Shown: piece by piece, positions 19,721 to 30,892 of the stretch
How the letters are laid out: every line of letters starts with the position of its first letter
Position numbering within the stretch: position 1 is the first letter of the stretch
DNA from: Paenibacillus sp. OVF10
GTDB lineage: Bacteria > Bacillota > Bacilli > Paenibacillales > Paenibacillaceae
Direction of reading: 5' to 3'
DNA: 64,000 nt
NCBI GenBank assembly: GCA_022836915.1
Contig: CP094668.1
Location: 3,038,001 to 3,102,000, forward strand
Notes under the pieces: model-generated
The model's database searches: none
Seen by the model: the letters and a program-made list of their open reading frames with translations, nothing else
What the model was told of the DNA's origin: nothing
Program-made: the position numbers and the translations under genes

Positions 19721-21348
19721 TTGATTGATATATTGCTGGTAGATGATGAGACATACGTAACAGAAAGTCTGGAACTTACGATCCCCTGGGGAGAGCTTGG
19801 AGTAACGACCGTGCTACGTGCCGCATCCGGTAAGGAAGCGTTGGAGATTATGGAGGAAAATGCAGTAGATATCGTAGTGACCGATATTCGCATGCCTGGC
19901 ATGTCCGGACTGGATCTCATTGCAGAGGTAAGCAAGCGCTGGTCTCATATTCGCTGTATTTTACTAACGGGTCACAGTGATTTTGATTATGCTAAAAAAG
20001 CCATTCAATTACAGGCAGCGGATTATATCCTGAAACCCGTAAACGATGATGAGTTTATGGGATCGGTGTCGGCAGCCATCACGTCTCTTCGCGATGAGTG
20101 GGATGAATTTGATAAATATCACCGGCTTTTATACAGTCGGAAGTCTGACTATAAAATTTTACGAGAAAATCTTATGCATGATCTGCTGCTGGGGCGTGAG
20201 ATCACGGCGCGGGCACTTCGGGAACAACTGCAACAATATGAGATTCATATTGATCCGGAACAATCGGCTGTGATGATGCTGATTCGGCTTACAGGACGCT
20301 TCTCATCAATGGACCAGCAATCTCTGGATCTGATGGATTTTGCGGTAGGTAATATTGCAGAGGAAGTACTCGGAGAGCAATTTAACGTGTGGTTTGGTCG
20401 CGGACCCCATGAGTGTCTGGTTATGTTCTTGCAGAATCAAGATCAGATCGAAGCTTCGCAGATGGACTTGGAGACGTTGAGAATCTCAGCTGAAACTTTC
20501 CGTGAGCATGTCATTCGATATTTACAGGGAGACCTGTCCATGGTAGTTACACCGTCATTTCCCTTTAATGAGTTAACAGCAGCTTATCGGAAAAGTCTGG
20601 GTTCGCTTGTCCTTTCAGGACCGGAAGAACACAAGATTACTTATATGGACATGGATCAGGCACTCAGCAAAAGACCGGAGAATGATGCAACGCAGGCGCT
20701 CGAAGAGCTGTACAAACCGCCTGTACTTCCTCAATTGCTTGAGACCAAGCAATGGGAAGCGGCAGCGCTTAAGCTGAACGCGGTCTTTGACGCGGCAGAA
20801 CAGGTTCGATTGTCCAGAGAACACGTGTATGAGATGTATCTGTCGGTAACCAATGCATTTATGTATATCGCCCATAAACAGGGGCATCTGGTGCATGAGA
20901 TTGATCATGCGGGATTCGATCTGCTCCTTGCTCATCAGTTGATTCAATCCCCGAGAAGCTGCGGCGCTGGGCAACCGAGATGCTGGCGAAGCTTCAGGAA
21001 GAGTTGTCCGATCAGGAAGGTGTGCAGAGCCGCAGACATGTGATCAAGCAGGTTCAGGAGTTGGTTACAAGAGATACAGGACAGGATCTGTCAGTGAAGA
21101 TGATTGCGGACAAGGTATATTTACACCCCGTATATCTATCGAAAATTTACAAGGCAGAGACAGGGGAAGGTCTTGGGGACTACATGATTCGTATGCGCAT
21201 GGAGCGTGCTCTGTATCTGCTTAAGAATAGCAATAAAAAAATATACGAGATTACGAGTGAACTTGGCTATCAAAATCCGCAATATTTCAGCAAAATGTTC
21301 AAAAAACATTATGGCATGACACCAAATGAATTTCGGGATCAGGCATAA
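19721..21348 (+). CDS. Response regulator, REC + AraC-type (apparent frameshift)
   Basis: About 543 residues. Receiver with LVDDE, phospho-acceptor Asp in IVVTDIRMPG and Lys in YILKPV; middle linker; C-terminal AraC helices (VKMIADKVYLHPVYLSKIYK, IYEITSELGYQNPQYFSKMFKK). The frame breaks at C4 20949-20952; one more base restores IQSPEKLRRWATEML. TTG 19721 is preferred to GTG 19712 because AGGGAG is 8 nt before it. Predicted activator of the binding protein, permeases, GH53 and GH42 downstream. Confidence 0.86.
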
Positions 21349-21471
21349 TTACAACAACATTCCAGAATATAGGTTGGCAAAGGTGCAGAAATCTTGATTT
21401 CGTATCATAGGCTCAAAGGCCTGGTCAGCCTATAATGAAAGGGTAACCAAAACGATTTAAGGGGGAACAAC

Positions 21472-23163
21472 ATGAGAGCGCAATCAACGAAAAAGAGATT
21501 CTTGACGCTTCTCGCTACAACGCTGAGTCTAACTGTCGTTCTTGCAGGATGTTCAGGAGGCAGTGGGGGCGGAGATAGTGCAACACCAAGTACATCTGGA
21601 ACCCAAAACGAATACAAAGAAAAGTATGATCCGGAAGTAACCATTACAACAGCATGGGGAATCGATCCTGAGCTGAAGTTTAAAAATGGCGAATCCATGG
21701 AAAATAACGTGGCAACCAAGTGGGCCAAGGAAAAATTCGGGATTAATGTCAGCGCGCTCTGGTCAGTAACAGACACAAATAGTGCGTTTGCAACTAAACT
21801 TCGTCTGGCTATGTCCTCTGGACAGGAAATGCCAGATATCGTGACGATTGGTAGTGCAGACAATCTCGTTGCTCAAGACTTGATCGACTCTGGCATGTAC
21901 GAAGAGGTCGGTCCACTGTTCGACAAATATGCTTCAGACACATGGAAAAAAGCGATGGAGCAAGATCCTAACGTCTGGAACCAATATAGTCGTGATGGCA
22001 AAAGAATGGGTATCCCTGTTCTGGACTACGCATACAACAATGATTACTTGCTCTGGATTCGCCAGGATTGGCTGGACAAGTTGAATCTGAAAGCACCAAA
22101 AACAATCGATGAGCTGGAAACCGTTATGGAAGCATTCAAAAACAATAACCCTGACGGCTTGGCTCCTGAAAAAGTCACTCCGCTCAGCGTTGGTTTCAAA
22201 ACATCCATGAACACTTGGATGGGAGATGTATCCTGGATCTTTGGTGCATATGGCACCTTACCTCAACAATGGAATCTGGAAACTGATGGCAAGTTGGAGT
22301 ATGGCTCCATCAATCCGGGTATGAAGCAAGGTCTGACCAAATTGAGCGAATGGCTCAAAAAAGGATATATCCCGCAGGAAGCAGCTCTATGGGATGAAAA
22401 CAAAACAGCAGAGCCAGCAGTTGCAGGAACTGCCGGCATTATTCCAGGACCTTACTGGATGAGTGGGTGGCCACTTCTGGATACAGTGAAAAATGTACCG
22501 AGTGCGGTATGGAAACCGATTGAAATTCCTACTGGTCCTGAAGGAAAAGCGATGCGTCACGGAACACAGTTTGTTAATGGTGTTACGTTGATCAAAAAAG
22601 ATATGGCACACCCAGAAGCATTCTTTACGTATCAGAACTACCTGTTTGACAATTATGCAGACCCAGCACCAGGTAGCCCTTATGATAACGGTCTGTTTGC
22701 AGGTTATGACTACCAATTGGATGCAAATGGAAAACAAATGCCGATTGACCAGATCGAAGGCGGATACGTGAACGTTGTACGTTATTTGCTTGTTCGCGAC
22801 GGTGCTCGTATTCCAGATGCCCAGATGAAAGCACTTTTGAACTTAGCGGATGGCAAAGAGCCTGAAACGAAGCTTGAGAAAGATGTTGCTGTCAATTACG
22901 GTAAAGAAACTCCAGCAGCAGCGAAAGTGTTACTGAGCCAAGAAGAAATTTCTTTCAAAAACATGTTCACAGGTCCAACAACACAGACGATGAAATCCAA
23001 GTTGGACTATCTGAACAAAATCGAGAATCAGGCATTTAACGAAATTATCTATGGCAAAAATCCGGCGGATGCGTTTGATACCTTTGTACAAACGTGGAAA
23101 TCGGGTGGCGGTGACCAAATCACGCAAGAGGTTAATGAATGGTATGACAGTGTGAAAAAATAG
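21472..23163 (+). CDS. Sugar-binding lipoprotein of galactan locus
   Basis: 563-residue lipoprotein; signal peptide with lipobox VVLAGCSG, then a Gly/Ser-rich linker. Large LplA-like class of CUT1 binding proteins, longer than maltose-type binders (about 400). AAGGGGG 6 nt before ATG 21472. It is intact, unlike many neighbours. By context it should deliver galacto-oligosaccharides or related beta-galactosides to the two permeases encoded downstream; specificity is inferred from the adjacent GH53 and GH42 genes. A terminator after it and a new -10 box suggest the binding protein is made in excess over the permeases. Confidence 0.88.
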   Translation: MRAQSTKKRFLTLLATTLSLTVVLAGCSGGSGGGDSATPSTSGTQNEYKEKYDPEVTITTAWGIDPELKFKNGESMENNVATKWAKEKFGINVSALWSVTDTNSAFATKLRLAMSSGQEMPDIVTIGSADNLVAQDLIDSGMYEEVGPLFDKYASDTWKKAMEQDPNVWNQYSRDGKRMGIPVLDYAYNNDYLLWIRQDWLDKLNLKAPKTIDELETVMEAFKNNNPDGLAPEKVTPLSVGFKTSMNTWMGDVSWIFGAYGTLPQQWNLETDGKLEYGSINPGMKQGLTKLSEWLKKGYIPQEAALWDENKTAEPAVAGTAGIIPGPYWMSGWPLLDTVKNVPSAVWKPIEIPTGPEGKAMRHGTQFVNGVTLIKKDMAHPEAFFTYQNYLFDNYADPAPGSPYDNGLFAGYDYQLDANGKQMPIDQIEGGYVNVVRYLLVRDGARIPDAQMKALLNLADGKEPETKLEKDVAVNYGKETPAAAKVLLSQEEISFKNMFTGPTTQTMKSKLDYLNKIENQAFNEIIYGKNPADAFDTFVQTWKSGGGDQITQEVNEWYDSVKK

Positions 23164-23171
23164 TTTTAAGC

Positions 23172-23204
23172 AGCGCCCAGACGATAACGTCTGGGCGCTT
23201 TTTT
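23172..23204 (+). terminator. Rho-independent terminator between binding protein and permeases
   Basis: AGCGCCCAGACG-ATAA-CGTCTGGGCGCT, perfect, followed by TTTTTT. A TATAAT at 23290-23295 may be the -10 box of a separate or read-through promoter for the permeases. Confidence 0.85.
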
Positions 23205-23352
23205 GCGTTTATTCAAGCTGAGGCAAAGTGGTTGAATTTGTGCCATTTATATTGCTTTTATGTGCTGTTTGGACCCCGTAAAAGGTTGATATAATCGCAT
23301 TATAAGCCACTCAGGGAGTACTTGAGTAGGAAGAAATACAGGGGGAGCAATC

Positions 23353-24243
23353 ATGAGAACTTTGAAACGCACTTGGCCATTCCACGTTATGCTGTTGCCA
23401 GCCATTATCTTTCTGATTATCTTCAGTTATGTGCCTATGGGCGGGATCATTATGGCATTCCAGAACTACAAGCCATGGCTTGGGATTAGCGGTTCTGAAT
23501 GGGTCGGGCTGGACAACTTTAGATATTTGTTTGAACGTGAAGACAGCTTACAGGTCATCTGGAACACATTGATTATTGCCGTACTTAAACTGATTTTTAA
23601 TTTATTTGTTCCATTTGTTTTTGCCATTCTTTTGAATGAGGTTCGCAAGATGGCTATACAGCGAACGATTCAAACACTTGTCTATTTACCTCACTTCTTG
23701 TCCTGGGTCATTCTGGGCGGGATTTTGATAGATCTGTTGTCAACAGGCGGCTTGGTTAACCGGGTTCTGGGAACCTTCGGACTCGGGCCATATTTCTTCC
23801 TGGGAGACAACAGTTGGTTCCGATCTACGGTCATTCTGACAGATGTGTGGAAAGAATTTGGCTATAACATGATTGTCTTTCTGGCTGCCCTTGCCGGAAT
23901 TAATCCAGCATTGTACGAAGCAGCGGAAATTGATGGAGCAGGACGCTGGAAACAGACACTGCACATTACCATTCCTTCGCTTGTGCCGATGCTGATGGTT
24001 GTCGGAACACTGGCACTTGGTAACGTACTGAATGCCGGATTTGACCAGATATTCAACTTGTATAACCCGCTCGTATATCAAACGGGTGACATCATTGATA
24101 CATTCGTATATCGTTCCGCAATGCAAAATGGTGAGATGGGCTTTGCAACCGCGATTGGATTATTCAAATCGGTCATTAGTATGATCTTGATTCTTGTATC
24201 GTACAGCTTAGCCAAAAAATACGCTGGATATCGCATATTCTAA
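23353..24243 (+). CDS. Sugar ABC transporter permease, LplB type (galactan locus)
   Basis: 296 residues, six hydrophobic segments, N-terminal YVPMGGIIMAFQNYK signature and EAA loop LYEAAEIDGAGRWKQTLHITIP. GGGGGAGC about 7 nt before ATG 23353. Pairs with the next permease; the ATPase is encoded outside the window. Imports the oligosaccharide bound by the lipoprotein encoded upstream. Confidence 0.9.
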   Translation: MRTLKRTWPFHVMLLPAIIFLIIFSYVPMGGIIMAFQNYKPWLGISGSEWVGLDNFRYLFEREDSLQVIWNTLIIAVLKLIFNLFVPFVFAILLNEVRKMAIQRTIQTLVYLPHFLSWVILGGILIDLLSTGGLVNRVLGTFGLGPYFFLGDNSWFRSTVILTDVWKEFGYNMIVFLAALAGINPALYEAAEIDGAGRWKQTLHITIPSLVPMLMVVGTLALGNVLNAGFDQIFNLYNPLVYQTGDIIDTFVYRSAMQNGEMGFATAIGLFKSVISMILILVSYSLAKKYAGYRIF

Positions 24244-24272
24244 ACGAATGAACAGAGAAAGAAGGGACCACG

Positions 24273-25151
24273 ATGTATCATAAATCATTGCCTTATCGCG
24301 TGTTTAATATAGTCAATACCTGCTTTCTGATTTTGATCGCCATTATGTGTATCGTACCGATGATTCATGTATTGGCAGTATCCTTTAGTACAAAGGCTGC
24401 TGCTGATGCAAATCTGGTCAATCTCTGGCCCGTAGGTTTTTCACTTGAGGCGTACAAAAAAACGATGAACAATCCAATTTTCTTGAACTCGCTCTGGATC
24501 TCACTTCTACGTACAGTGATCGGTACAGCCATTACGTTGCTGATTACTTTCCTGGCGGCGTATCCATTGTCCAAAGAGAATAGTGAGTTCAAAGGAAGAA
24601 CGATCTACTCCTGGATTTTTGTATTCAGTATGATTTTCAACGGGGGACTGGTGCCATTTTATATGGTTATCCAGAAGATCGGGTTGATGGATTCCTTCTG
24701 GGTACTGGTACTCCCAGGGGCAGTTAACACATTCCTTGTCATTCTGATGCTGAACTTCTTCCGCGGTATTCCAAAAGAGCTGGAGGAAGCGGCGCTGATG
24801 GATGGAGCTAACCATTTCAGAACATTGTTCAGTATCTTCCTTCCCATTTCGATGCCGTCCATTGCAACGATTGCATTGTTCAGTATGGTATTCCACTGGA
24901 ATTCCTGGTTTGATGGATTGCTCTACATGAATAACGCCAAGGATTACCCACTTGCTACATTTATGCAAACGGTCATTATTGGACGTGATATGAGTAGCAT
25001 GAGCATGAATCCAAAAGAAATGGAAGCTCTCTCTCAAACAACGGTAAGGGCAGCTCAGATCTTCATCGGAAGTGCACCGATCTTGATTGTGTATCCTTTC
25101 CTGCAACGTTTCTTTGTCAAAGGTATGACGTTGGGCTCAGTTAAAGGCTGA
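24273..25151 (+). CDS. Sugar ABC transporter permease, YtcP type (galactan locus)
   Basis: 292 residues, six hydrophobic segments, FNGGLVPFYMVIQKIGLMDS and EAA loop ELEEAALMDGANHFRTLFSIFLP; ends KGMTLGSVKG like the other YtcP-type protein here. Starts 29 bases after the upstream permease, with AAGAAGGGA before ATG 24273. Forms the channel with that subunit. Confidence 0.9.
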   Translation: MYHKSLPYRVFNIVNTCFLILIAIMCIVPMIHVLAVSFSTKAAADANLVNLWPVGFSLEAYKKTMNNPIFLNSLWISLLRTVIGTAITLLITFLAAYPLSKENSEFKGRTIYSWIFVFSMIFNGGLVPFYMVIQKIGLMDSFWVLVLPGAVNTFLVILMLNFFRGIPKELEEAALMDGANHFRTLFSIFLPISMPSIATIALFSMVFHWNSWFDGLLYMNNAKDYPLATFMQTVIIGRDMSSMSMNPKEMEALSQTTVRAAQIFIGSAPILIVYPFLQRFFVKGMTLGSVKG

Positions 25152-25183
25152 GCCTGTACCCCAAATAAATGGAGGTTGATACA

Positions 25184-26269
25184 GTGAGCAACTTGACGGA
25201 AAAGACATTCATTCTGGGAATGGATGTGTCTTTTATGGATGAAATCGAACAGCATGGCGGGAGTTATAGTGATGTGGATGGCAAGGAGCAAGACTTGCTG
25301 TCCATCCTGAAGTTTAATGACACTAACGCGATACGACTTCGAATCTGGAATGATCCTGCTGGTGGATTCTGCAATCTGGAGCGGACGGTCGAGGTAGCCA
25401 AACGGATCAAGGAACAGGGCTTGAAGTTTTTGCTTGATTTCCACTACTCTGATCGCTGGGCTGATCCAGCTAATCAATGGAAGCCGAAAGCATGGGAGAA
25501 TCTGTCCTATGAAGAGCTTCAACGTGCGGTATGCATGTATACGGCTGACGTTCTGAGAACGTTGAAGGAACACGATGCGCTTCCAGACATGGTGCAGGTG
25601 GGCAACGAGATTACACCAGGCATGTTATGGAATGAGGGACGTGTTGGTGGAGAAGAGCATGATACGGATGAACAGTGGGAGCGTTTTGCAGGTCTTGTGA
25701 AGTACGGAATTGCTGCGGTCAAATCCGTTGACGCGGATATTCAGATTATGATACATATTGATCGTGGTGGAGATAACGCCGAGAGCCGCAAATTTTATGA
25801 TCGATTTGAAGCACTGGGTGTGGAGTTCGATATCATTGGTCTCTCGTATTATCCTTGGTGGCATGGCACACTTGATGCGTTACGTGATAATCTTCATGAT
25901 CTGGCTGAGCGTTATGGCAAACCGATCAATGTAGTTGAAACTGCTTATCCATGGACGCTGGAGCAGCCGGAAGGCATTGAATGGATTTTGAATCAGGAAG
26001 AACTGTTGTTGCCAGGATACCCTGCAAGTGTAGAGGGACAGACCAAATATCTGAAGGATCTACTGCAGATTATCCGTGAAGTTCCTGGTGGTTTGGGGCA
26101 CGGATTCTATTATTGGGAACCTGCCTGGATACCAAGTAAAGAAGAATGGTCCGTCGGACATCCGAATAACTGGGGCAACCTCACCATGTTTGATTTTAAA
26201 GGTCGCAAGTTGGAATCGTTTACAGCGCTCGCTACTGCAGAAGAATCAGCTACCGTGACATGCGTGTAA
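25184..26269 (+). CDS. Arabinogalactan endo-beta-1,4-galactanase, GH53 (no signal peptide)
   Basis: Retaining endo-galactanase of about 361 residues, cleaving beta-1,4-linked galactose in type I arabinogalactan or its oligomers. GH53 signatures: LGMDVSFMDE, ILKFNDTNAIRLRIWNDP, LLDFHYSDRWADPANQ, catalytic acid Glu in VQVGNEITPGMLW, nucleophile Glu in INVVETAYPW. GTG 25184, 7 nt after TGGAGG, is the start; the protein then begins with a few polar residues and goes straight into the catalytic domain, so no secretion signal exists. It should act in the cytoplasm on imported oligosaccharides, unlike secreted GanB of Bacillus subtilis. Directly follows the permeases. Confidence 0.92.
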   Translation: MSNLTEKTFILGMDVSFMDEIEQHGGSYSDVDGKEQDLLSILKFNDTNAIRLRIWNDPAGGFCNLERTVEVAKRIKEQGLKFLLDFHYSDRWADPANQWKPKAWENLSYEELQRAVCMYTADVLRTLKEHDALPDMVQVGNEITPGMLWNEGRVGGEEHDTDEQWERFAGLVKYGIAAVKSVDADIQIMIHIDRGGDNAESRKFYDRFEALGVEFDIIGLSYYPWWHGTLDALRDNLHDLAERYGKPINVVETAYPWTLEQPEGIEWILNQEELLLPGYPASVEGQTKYLKDLLQIIREVPGGLGHGFYYWEPAWIPSKEEWSVGHPNNWGNLTMFDFKGRKLESFTALATAEESATVTCV

Positions 26270-26401
26270 TATCATACAGGTTCGCAAGTTGTATCTGATA
26301 AATAAACATGAAGTCATGCCAGATGATGCTTGGTAATTTGAGCCTTGAATATTGTTGTATTCAATAAAAATTGTAATTCAAAAAGCAAGGGAGTTGTCCT
26401 T

Positions 26402-28473
26402 ATGACATACAAATTTCCACCTGTAAGTTCCAAAGCCCCGCACATGTTGCATGGCGCAGACTATAACCCGGAGCAATGGCTCCGCTATCCTGAAGTTCTG
26501 GAAGAAGATATTCGCTTGATGAAGCTTGCCAAGTGTAACGTGATGTCCATCGGTATCTTCTCGTGGGTATCCCTTGAGCCGGAAGAGGGCGTATATACGT
26601 TTGAATGGCTGGATCAGGTTTTGGATCGTTTTGCAGCAAACGGCATCTATGCTTTCCTCGCTACACCAAGTGGTGCCAGACCTGCCTGGATGTCCGCGAA
26701 GTACCCGGAAGTGCTCCGTGTATCCGAGAAGCGTGTCCGCAATCTGCATGGTTTCCGTCACAACCATTGTTATACTTCCCCGGTATACCGTGAGAAGGTT
26801 ACTGCGATCAACACAAAACTGGCAGAGCGTTATTCGGATCATCCGGCTGTAATCGGCTGGCATATCTCAAACGAGTTCGGCGGAGATTGTCATTGTGATT
26901 ATTGTCAGGAAGCATTCCGTGGTTGGGTTCAGAAGAAGTATCAAACACTCGATGAACTGAATCATTCCTGGTGGACGACATTCTGGAGCCATACGGTTAC
27001 AGACTGGAGTCAAGTGGAATCTCCGGCTCCACACGGTGAGACACAGGTACACGCGATGAATCTGGACTGGCGCCGTTTCGTTACGGATCAGACAGCTGAT
27101 TTTATCGTCCATGAAACAAAACCATTGAAAGCTCAGAATCCTGATCTGCCAGTCACAACGAACCTGATGGAATTCTATGGCGGTCTGAACTATTGGAAGT
27201 TCGCTGATATTCTGGATTTCCTCTCTTGGGACAGTTATCCGACTTGGCATGATGCAGATGACGACGCGAAACAGGCATCCCGTATCGCCATGATGCATGA
27301 TATCGTTCGTTCCATCAAAGGCGGTCAGCCGTTCTTGCTGATGGAGAGTACTCCAAGTTCGACGAATTGGCAAGATGTCAGCAAGCTGAAAAAACCTGGA
27401 ATGCATCTGCTCTCTTCTCTCCAGGCTGTGGCACACGGTTCCGATAGTGTTCAGTACTTCCAGTGGAGAAAAAGCCGGGGTCCAGTGAGAAACTTCATGG
27501 TGCGGTGGTAGACCACGTAGGAACGGAACACACTCGAGTGTTCCAAGATGTGACTGACGTAGGAACGGCTCTTGAAGGCATGGAAGCTATTGTAGGAACA
27601 GCGGTTCCGGCAGAAGTTGCAATCATATTCGATTGGGAAAACCGTTGGGCCGTTAATGATTCCCAGGGTCCACGCAATATCGGTGTGAAGTATGAGCAGA
27701 CCGTGGAAGAGCATTACGAAGCGTTTTGGAAAAAGGGAGTCGCTGTAGACGTTATTGATATGGATGCAGATCTGTCCAAGTACAAGCTGCTGATTGCTCC
27801 AATGCTCTATCTGGTACGTGAAGGTGTCGGGGAACGCATTGAGAAGTTTGTAGAACAAGGTGGTACGTTTGTAGCAACTTACTGGTCTGGTATTGTTAAC
27901 GAAAACGATCTGTGTTTCCTGGGTGGATTCCCAGGCCCGCTTCGTAAGACACTTGGCATCTGGTCCGAGGAAATTGACGGATTGCATGATCGTGATCTGA
28001 ACGGAATCATTCCGGAGAAGGGCAATGAGCTTCAGCTTAATACAGCGTATGATGCAATTGAACTGTGTGATCTGATTCATCTGGAAGGCGCGAAGTCTCT
28101 GGCTACGTACCGTTCTGACTTTTATGCCGGACGTCCGGCATTGACGGTCAACCAATTGGGTTCAGGAAAAGCATATTACGTAGCGACACGTCTGAAAGCA
28201 CCATTCTATGATGATTTCTATGCGAAACTAATCGCTGACCTGAACATTGAGCGTGGACTTGAAACAGAGCTGCCTGGCGGAACAACGGCACATACACGTA
28301 CTGATGGTACAGCAGATTATGTGTTTGTACAGAACTACACACCAGATGAGAAACTGGTTGAATTAGATGGACAGTCCTATACCGATCTGCTCAGTGGTGA
28401 TGCTGTGGAAGCAAGTCTCAGCTTGAAGCCATATGACATTTGTGTTCTGCGCAGACCGGCTGCCCGGAAATAA
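26402..28473 (+). CDS. ganA: Beta-galactosidase, GH42 (apparent frameshift)
   Basis: About 690 residues when joined, normal for GH42. Starts HGADYNPEQW; catalytic acid Glu in WHISNEFGG; nucleophile Glu in LLMESTPSSTNW; a Cys cluster (CHCDYC) resembles the zinc site of GH42 enzymes; C-terminal trimerisation and beta domains follow. The frame breaks in G4 27477-27480; a fifth G gives KSRGSSEKLHGAVVDH. ATG 26402 follows AAGGGAG by 8 nt. Hydrolyses short beta-galactosides produced by the GH53 enzyme. Last gene of the galactan locus; terminator downstream. Confidence 0.9.
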
Positions 28474-28520
28474 TATAGATTTTATATGTTACTAAATAAA
28501 TGAAATTAGTATTAAGAAGA

Positions 28521-28567
28521 GATGCCCTGAACGCCTGCATTGGTGTTCAGGGCATCTTTTTTATTTT
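28521..28567 (+). terminator. Rho-independent terminator
   Basis: GATGCCCTGAACGCC pairs with GGTGTTCAGGGCATC, then TTTTTTATTTT. Confidence 0.88.
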
Positions 28568-28682
28568 ATGCATTTGGCTGTTGAACGACTTTTTCTGGAC
28601 AAGATAAAGGATAAACGTGTCCGCGCAGCGAAGACAAACACGTAACATGTAACTCAAGACTTTCAGTCTGGGAGGAATGGAA

Positions 28683-30122
28683 ATGAATCAAAGAAATCTG
28701 GATGGTAACAGCATTATTATTCGACTGGAAATGACAACTAAGGATATCAAGTTTGGCGAAGTGGCTTCGGCCATCTCGGAAGCTGGGGGAGACATCATTG
28801 CCATCGACGTGATTTCCACCAATCAGGATGTAAGCGTGCGCGACTTGACGGTCGCCGTTACAGATGCGCAAGATAACAGTAAAATTATAGAAGGGGTGCG
28901 CCAGCTCAAAGGTGTGTCCATTATTAACGTATCGGATCGGACGTTCCTGCTTCATCTGGGCGGTAAGATCGAAGTAACACCAAAGACCCCGATTCAAAAT
29001 CGGGAAGATCTGTCACGTGTGTACACACCGGATGTGGCTCGTGTATGTTCAGCCATTTCAGAAGAACCCGGCAAAGCCTTCTCATTGACAATTAAACGGA
29101 ATACAGTGGCCGTCATATCTGATGGCAGTGCGGTGCTTGGACTTGGTAATATTGGTCCTCGTGCAGCGATGCCTGTGATGGAAGGTAAAGCGATGTTATT
29201 CAAACAGTTTGCAGGTGTGGATGCCTTCCCAATCTGCCTGGACACACAGGATACGGAGGAAATCATACGTACTGTGAGAGCGATATCACCTGGTTTTGGC
29301 GGCATTAATCTGGAGGATATCTCGTCACCGCGTTGTTTCGAAATTGAACGTCGTCTGAATGAGGAATTGGATATTCCTGTATTTCATGATGACCAGCATG
29401 GCACAGCGGTTGTGTTATATGCCGGTCTGATCAATGCGCTCAAACTGGTGGGCAAGTCCATTGATGATGTGAAGATTGTGGTCTGTGGTATCGGTGCAGC
29501 AGGTGTAGCATGCAGCAACATATTATTGTCCGCGGGAGCCAGCCGGCTTATAGGTGTCGATCGTGAGGGTGCGATTGTACGGACAGAAACCTATGAGAAT
29601 GAAGTCTGGAGTGATTATGCAGCTCGTACTAATCCCGAACTGGAGACTGGCTCGCTGCGTGATGTCATTCGTGGAGCCGATGTGTTCATTGGCCTGTCCC
29701 GCGGGAATCTGTTAACTCGCGAAGATGTGCAGACCATGGCAGAAGATCCAATCGTTTTTGCGATGGCAAACCCGGTACCTGAGATTATGCCTGCATTGGT
29801 GGAAGACATTGTGGCGGTAATGGCAACAGGCCGATCCGATTATCCGAATCAGATCAACAACGTGTTATGTTTCCCGGGTATCTTCAGGGCAGTTCTTGAT
29901 TGCCGAGCCACCGAAATCAATGAAGAAATGAAGTTGGCAGCTGCTCAAGCGATTGCTTCGGCCATTACGGATGAAGAGCGTACACGTTATTACATTATTC
30001 CGAGTGTGTTCAATGATAAAGTGGTCAAATCGATGCGCAGTCGCGTGATTGAAGCAGCTATTAAGACGGGTGTAGCTCGGCGTATTCCACGTGAACAGGC
30101 CCGTGAAGGCGGGGAATCGTAA
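28683..30122 (+). CDS. NAD(P)-dependent malic enzyme with N-terminal ACT domain
   Basis: Oxidative decarboxylation of malate to pyruvate, about 479 residues. Residues 1-80 form an ACT-like regulatory domain (SIIIRLEMTTKDIKFGEVASA). The malic domain follows with catalytic Tyr in SRVYTPDVARVC and Lys in PVMEGKAMLFKQF, metal-binding EDIS and FHDDQHGTA, then a Rossmann segment CGIGAAGVACSNILL. ACT fusion suggests control by an amino acid or similar small ligand. ATG 28683 is preferred over 28677, since GGGAGGA lies 6-8 nt before it. The HD-domain gene begins one base after its stop, so they are coupled. Confidence 0.9.
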   Translation: MNQRNLDGNSIIIRLEMTTKDIKFGEVASAISEAGGDIIAIDVISTNQDVSVRDLTVAVTDAQDNSKIIEGVRQLKGVSIINVSDRTFLLHLGGKIEVTPKTPIQNREDLSRVYTPDVARVCSAISEEPGKAFSLTIKRNTVAVISDGSAVLGLGNIGPRAAMPVMEGKAMLFKQFAGVDAFPICLDTQDTEEIIRTVRAISPGFGGINLEDISSPRCFEIERRLNEELDIPVFHDDQHGTAVVLYAGLINALKLVGKSIDDVKIVVCGIGAAGVACSNILLSAGASRLIGVDREGAIVRTETYENEVWSDYAARTNPELETGSLRDVIRGADVFIGLSRGNLLTREDVQTMAEDPIVFAMANPVPEIMPALVEDIVAVMATGRSDYPNQINNVLCFPGIFRAVLDCRATEINEEMKLAAAQAIASAITDEERTRYYIIPSVFNDKVVKSMRSRVIEAAIKTGVARRIPREQAREGGES

Positions 30123-30123
30123 G

Positions 30124-30845
30124 ATGTCAGACAACCCTCTTCAATCTGGTGGGAATCTGCAGGAATTAGGGCACATGCATAATATAGATGGAATAACGGC
30201 AGGAGAGGCTGTTCTGCGCGCTGCCCGATCCTTTGTTCAAGGGGACTCATCCAAGCATAGTGATGGTCATGACTGGCCGCACATTGAACGGGTAACCGCA
30301 CTTGCGGTTGAACTCGCTCACCGCATGGGTGCAGATCCATTTGTCTGCGAACTGGCCGCATTATTACATGATGTACCGGATGAGAAGCTGAATGAGAGCT
30401 TGGAAGCCGGGATGGCCAAACTGAATGACTGGCTGGATACCCAGCCTCTTGACTCGGATATACGTAATAAGGTTGTGGGTATTATTAGCACCATCTCATA
30501 TGCGGGAGGCCAGCGTCCTGCGGTCAGTTCGCTTGAAGCACAGGTTGTTCAGGATGCGGATCGACTCGATGCACTGGGTGCGATTGGGATTGCGCGAACC
30601 TTTGCCTTTTCAGGCGCCAGAGGGCGTGAGATGTACGATCCGTCCCTCCCCCACGGGAGCAGATGACCCGTGAGGAATATCGCAATGGGCGCAGCACAAC
30701 GATAAATCACTTTTACGAGAAGTTGTTCAAGCTCAAGGATCTGATGAATACCTCCTATGGCAGGGAGCTGGCGGAACAGCGTCATGATTATATGGTGCAG
30801 TTTGTGGACCAGTTCAAAAGGGAATGGGAGGGCACGGACCGTTAG
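30124..30845 (+). CDS. HD-domain phosphohydrolase (apparent frameshift)
   Basis: About 240 residues when joined, YpgQ/YedJ-like metal-dependent phosphohydrolase. HD motifs: His in [11 protein letters not shown] pair in [10 protein letters not shown], Asp in [12 protein letters not shown]. The frame breaks in C5 30648-30652; a sixth C gives [16 protein letters not shown], continuing the helical C-terminus. ATG 30124 overlaps the malic enzyme end region, with AAGGCGGGG upstream. Relatives hydrolyse nucleotides or pyrophosphate; substrate here unknown. Confidence 0.82.
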
Positions 30846-30892
30846 GCAGGCATAATAAGCATGAGCATTCCACAAAGTATAATTAAGTAACG

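Noticed and set aside
21405..21863. Minus-strand frame of 152 codons opposite the galactan binding protein
   Set aside because: Composition is that of an antisense shadow of the lipoprotein gene; no start signals.
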